From Streptomyces venezuelae (GTDB lineage Bacteria; Actinomycetota; Actinomycetes; Streptomycetales; Streptomycetaceae): a stretch of 64,000 nucleotides of DNA. The position numbers were made by a program, and so were the translations under genes. Positions within the stretch are counted from its first letter, which is position 1, and each line of letters starts with the position of its first letter. The stretch is from positions 1,612,001-1,676,000 of the forward strand of contig NZ_CP029194.1 of NCBI RefSeq assembly GCF_008642375.1, in the 5' to 3' direction. Positions 61,686 to 64,000 of the stretch are shown here, in pieces. Under the pieces are notes generated by a model, which saw nothing but the letters and a program-made list of their open reading frames with translations, was not told the DNA's origin and did not search any database.

Positions 61686-64000
61686 CACCTTCTCCGGGAT
61701 CTCGTAAAGATCGGCTCGACTTTGGAATAGTTCCCAGGCTCACCGATAAGCGTCAGGGATTCCAGCACGCCAAAGCCGCTCCTCGTAGCCAGCTTCCCTG
61801 TCCACGTTTGGAGGATTGCCTCTTCTGGCGACATACCTCCAGCCGTAAGCGTATTGAAGGTGGCCCTATTCTCTTCAATGAGGTTGCCATTGATGGACGT
61901 GACTCGATCACCAAAATGAGCGAGCGCCCTGTTGAACAATTCGAAACCTCTCACGGGGCTATTCCTTGCCACCCCAGCAAGCATCGTCATTGTTCCATTC
62001 TGGTCGACCTCTGCCTCGAACAGGCTGTCCGTTCCCTCGTGCTCCCACGAATAGGTGTTGTCGCCCAGCGTCTCGGTGCCGCAATTGTGCACGAGCACCG
62101 GCATGGCACCCGCCAGCACATGGTACGTGTGGGTGTCCGAGACCGTCAGGTTGTGAACCGTCGCGTCCTGGGCCGTCCAGCGTGTGATCGACGTGATCTG
62201 GACGTACGTGCCCGCGCTCGTCTGAAGCCACTGGCGTGCCTTCAGGTCCGTGGCGTCGATCCACTCGCCCAGTTCGGGGACCCAGAAGGGGTGACCGTCG
62301 GTCGCGGTGACCTCGGCCGTCTTCGGGCCCTTCGAGCCGTCGGTGTCGATGGTGACCTTGACTAGGCGCTTGAGGCCCTCGCCCTTGATCTCCGCCGTGA
62401 CCGTCTCGATCCGGGTCTCCCCGGTCTTCGGGTCGGTGGCGACGATCTTGTCACCCGTCCTGACGTCCTCGATGGACTTGGCGGAGCCGTCGACCATCAA
62501 GACCTTCGTGCCGGGCACGAAGCTGTTGTCCGCCGTCTTGCAGGAACCGCCGCTGGAGCCGCCGTTGCTGCGGGACGAGCCACCCGACGAGCCACCGGGC
62601 TTCGACGTGCTGACCTTGGCGCCACCACCACTCTTGCCACTGCCGCCCTTGCTGCCGCCCTTGCCGCCACCGGCCACGGACGAGGACTTCGGGGCCGCCT
62701 TGGCCTGAGCCCGCTTCTGGACCGGGTTGCCGGTCTTCTTCTTGGCGGCCGCGGCAGCGTCGGCCTTCCGTTTCGCGGCCTCGGCTGCCTTCTTCTTGGC
62801 CCGTTGCGCGGCCTCCTTCTTTGCCTTCTCGATGGCGGCCTTCTTGGCTCTCAGAGCCGCTGCCTCGGCCGCCTTGGCGGCCTTGAGGACCGCCTCCGCG
62901 GCAGCCTTCGCCTTCTTGAACGCCTGGATGGCGTTGATCGTGCGGTCGACCGCCCTCAGGACGGAGGGGATCTTGCCCAGCTTGGTCCACGGGATCGCCC
63001 CGATGATCATGCTGCCGCAGGACCACATGTCACCGCCGAAGCAGGCCATGGCGTCACTGAGGCCGATGAAGTCGCTCAGAACGCTCCATGCCGCGGCGAG
63101 GATCACCGAGGTCAAGGACTTGCCCATGGTGGCCTGCGCCTGCGCGACCTGCGCCGCGGACAGGCCCGCGCCCGCAAGGGCCGCCGCCTTCTCCGAAGCG
63201 GTCAGGGTGATCGCCAGACCGGTCGGGTCCGCGTGGGTGACCGGGTTGTTGTGCGCGTAGATGTACCCGTTGGCCTGCAGTGGGTCGTTCAGGTCCATCT
63301 GCGGGTCGGCGGACAGGAAGCGTCCGACCAGCGGGTCGTAGAGACGGGCGCCGAGCAGCGTGTAGCCGGAGGAGTCGTCCCTGGTCTTGCCGAGGAATCC
63401 GGTGTGCGTCTGCAGGTTGACGCCGGACGTGCCGGCACCCCGCTGGTTGCCGAACGCGTCCTGCTTGCGGATCCGGACGTCCATCGCGCCACCGAGCAAC
63501 ACCTCGGTGTAGGTGGAACCCTGGTGGTCCGTGGTCAGGGCGACCAGTTGGTCCGCAGCCGTGCCGTTGGCGTAGCGCATGACCGCGCCGGCGGGGGTGT
63601 TGTAGGTGCGCTGCGAGTTGACCAGGGCGCCGCCCTGCTGGACGGTGACCTCCGTGTCACCCAGGTTCAGGGTGGCCGTCTTGCCCTTGATGGTGAGCAG
63701 ACGGTCGCCACCGGGGCCGTAGATGTGACGGGTGTCGTTCTGCGGCGCCCAGAGCTGCGCGGCGGAGGCTCCGTCGCACGTGGCCAGGACGATCGCCGTG
63801 GCGTTGGCCGAGCTGCCACCCTGTACAGCCAGGCACAGGTTGGACGCGACGTGCGTCAGCTGGCCGACGGCGTTGCGCTTCAGCTCCTGCGCCGTCGCCG
63901 CCGCGGCGGTGCCGGCGCACTTCTGGATCTGCAGTGCGGACCCGGCCGTGTTGGCGGCCGGCTGGAGGCACCAGTCGTCGTACACCGACAGCGTGCCCCG
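61685..64000 (-). CDS. Rhs-type polymorphic toxin with ricin-like, Rhs-core and HINT domains (N-terminus beyond the window)
   Basis: The 771 visible residues begin inside a ricin-like trefoil (SVYDDWCLQPAANTAG, ATCDGASAAQLW). Next comes the Rhs core end signature GARLYDPLVGRFLSADP and NGYIYAHNNPVTHADPTG (about 63250-63352), an Ala/Lys-rich coiled linker (KKAAEAAKRKADAAAAAKK), a HINT domain from SFVPGTKVLMVDGSAKSIED to PVLVHNC (about 62540-62081), and a 131-residue C-terminal tip (62080-61688) with GFELFNRALAHFGDRVTSIN, LTAGGMSPEEAILQTWTGKL and IGEPGNYSKVEPIF. HINT cleavage would release the tip. The tip family is not recognised. Frame stays open to the window edge. Confidence 0.88.
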   Translation of the reverse strand, partial: RGTLSVYDDWCLQPAANTAGSALQIQKCAGTAAAATAQELKRNAVGQLTHVASNLCLAVQGGSSANATAIVLATCDGASAAQLWAPQNDTRHIYGPGGDRLLTIKGKTATLNLGDTEVTVQQGGALVNSQRTYNTPAGAVMRYANGTAADQLVALTTDHQGSTYTEVLLGGAMDVRIRKQDAFGNQRGAGTSGVNLQTHTGFLGKTRDDSSGYTLLGARLYDPLVGRFLSADPQMDLNDPLQANGYIYAHNNPVTHADPTGLAITLTASEKAAALAGAGLSAAQVAQAQATMGKSLTSVILAAAWSVLSDFIGLSDAMACFGGDMWSCGSMIIGAIPWTKLGKIPSVLRAVDRTINAIQAFKKAKAAAEAVLKAAKAAEAAALRAKKAAIEKAKKEAAQRAKKKAAEAAKRKADAAAAAKKKTGNPVQKRAQAKAAPKSSSVAGGGKGGSKGGSGKSGGGAKVSTSKPGGSSGGSSRSNGGSSGGSCKTADNSFVPGTKVLMVDGSAKSIEDVRTGDKIVATDPKTGETRIETVTAEIKGEGLKRLVKVTIDTDGSKGPKTAEVTATDGHPFWVPELGEWIDATDLKARQWLQTSAGTYVQITSITRWTAQDATVHNLTVSDTHTYHVLAGAMPVLVHNCGTETLGDNTYSWEHEGTDSLFEAEVDQNGTMTMLAGVARNSPVRGFELFNRALAHFGDRVTSINGNLIEENRATFNTLTAGGMSPEEAILQTWTGKLATRSGFGVLESLTLIGEPGNYSKVEPIFTRSRRR

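Noticed and set aside
61443..61707. 86-residue plus-strand frame opposite the immunity candidate
   Set aside because: Lacks a ribosome site; the minus-strand frame overlaps the Rhs stop with a good GGAGAAGG site and is the better gene.

Overview
The window is high-GC actinobacterial chromosome, almost certainly Streptomyces or a close relative. Codons end mostly in G or C, GTG starts are common, neighbouring genes often overlap as GTGA or ATGA, and one-component regulators, twin-arginine and lipoprotein signals and conserved small Streptomyces proteins abound. No rRNA, tRNA, CRISPR array or replication origin was seen. Both edges cut genes: an isochorismatase-type gene on the left and an Rhs/HINT toxin gene on the right.

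Layout. 0-10.9 kb: an SBF-like symporter divergent from a LysR regulator, an acyl-CoA ligase, a branched-chain-type ABC importer whose two permeases and one ATPase are fused in one polypeptide behind a three-copy operator array, an aldo/keto reductase and a small ricin-fold protein. 10.9-18.8 kb: small regulator/enzyme pairs (AraC with an NmrA-type protein, a WYL/YafY regulator with a conserved protein over a 33-bp dyad, XRE with a membrane protein), two methyltransferases, a pterin dehydratase and a broken IclR gene. 18.8-36 kb: mostly minus-strand housekeeping and accessory genes (membrane hydrolase, APC permease, membrane phosphodiesterase, two metallo-beta-lactamase-fold proteins, DedA, a lysine-free aminotransferase-fold protein, a twin-arginine sulfite-oxidase-like protein, DUF5107/TPR) and a secreted mini-peptide beside a LuxR-type regulator.

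37.8-44.1 kb is a block of exported proteins: a 1175-residue ALF-repeat/coiled-coil protein with a distinct C-terminal domain, a translationally coupled lipoprotein, a small secreted protein and a trypsin-fold protein that has lost its catalytic His and Ser. An IS5-type transposase relic follows. 44.8-52.4 kb holds two GNAT acetyltransferases, a secreted lipoprotein, an ABATE-type regulator divergent from an MFS exporter over a 12-bp-arm operator, and a GntR regulator whose operator recurs inside the first codons of a leaderless adenosine deaminase gene. 52.4-57.6 kb is a tight four-gene peptidase operon (M55, M20, S9, S66).

The right end, 61.0-64.0 kb, is a polymorphic-toxin locus: an Rhs-type protein with ricin-like domain, Rhs core signature, HINT domain and an unrecognised C-terminal toxin candidate; an overlapping 80-residue immunity candidate in AT-richer DNA; then an orphan HINT tail next to an IS30-type relic, the usual debris of a displaced toxin cassette. 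This locus and the ALF-repeat/lipoprotein pair are the best candidates for undescribed effector systems. All assignments come from reading the sequence and recalling families; no database search was run.
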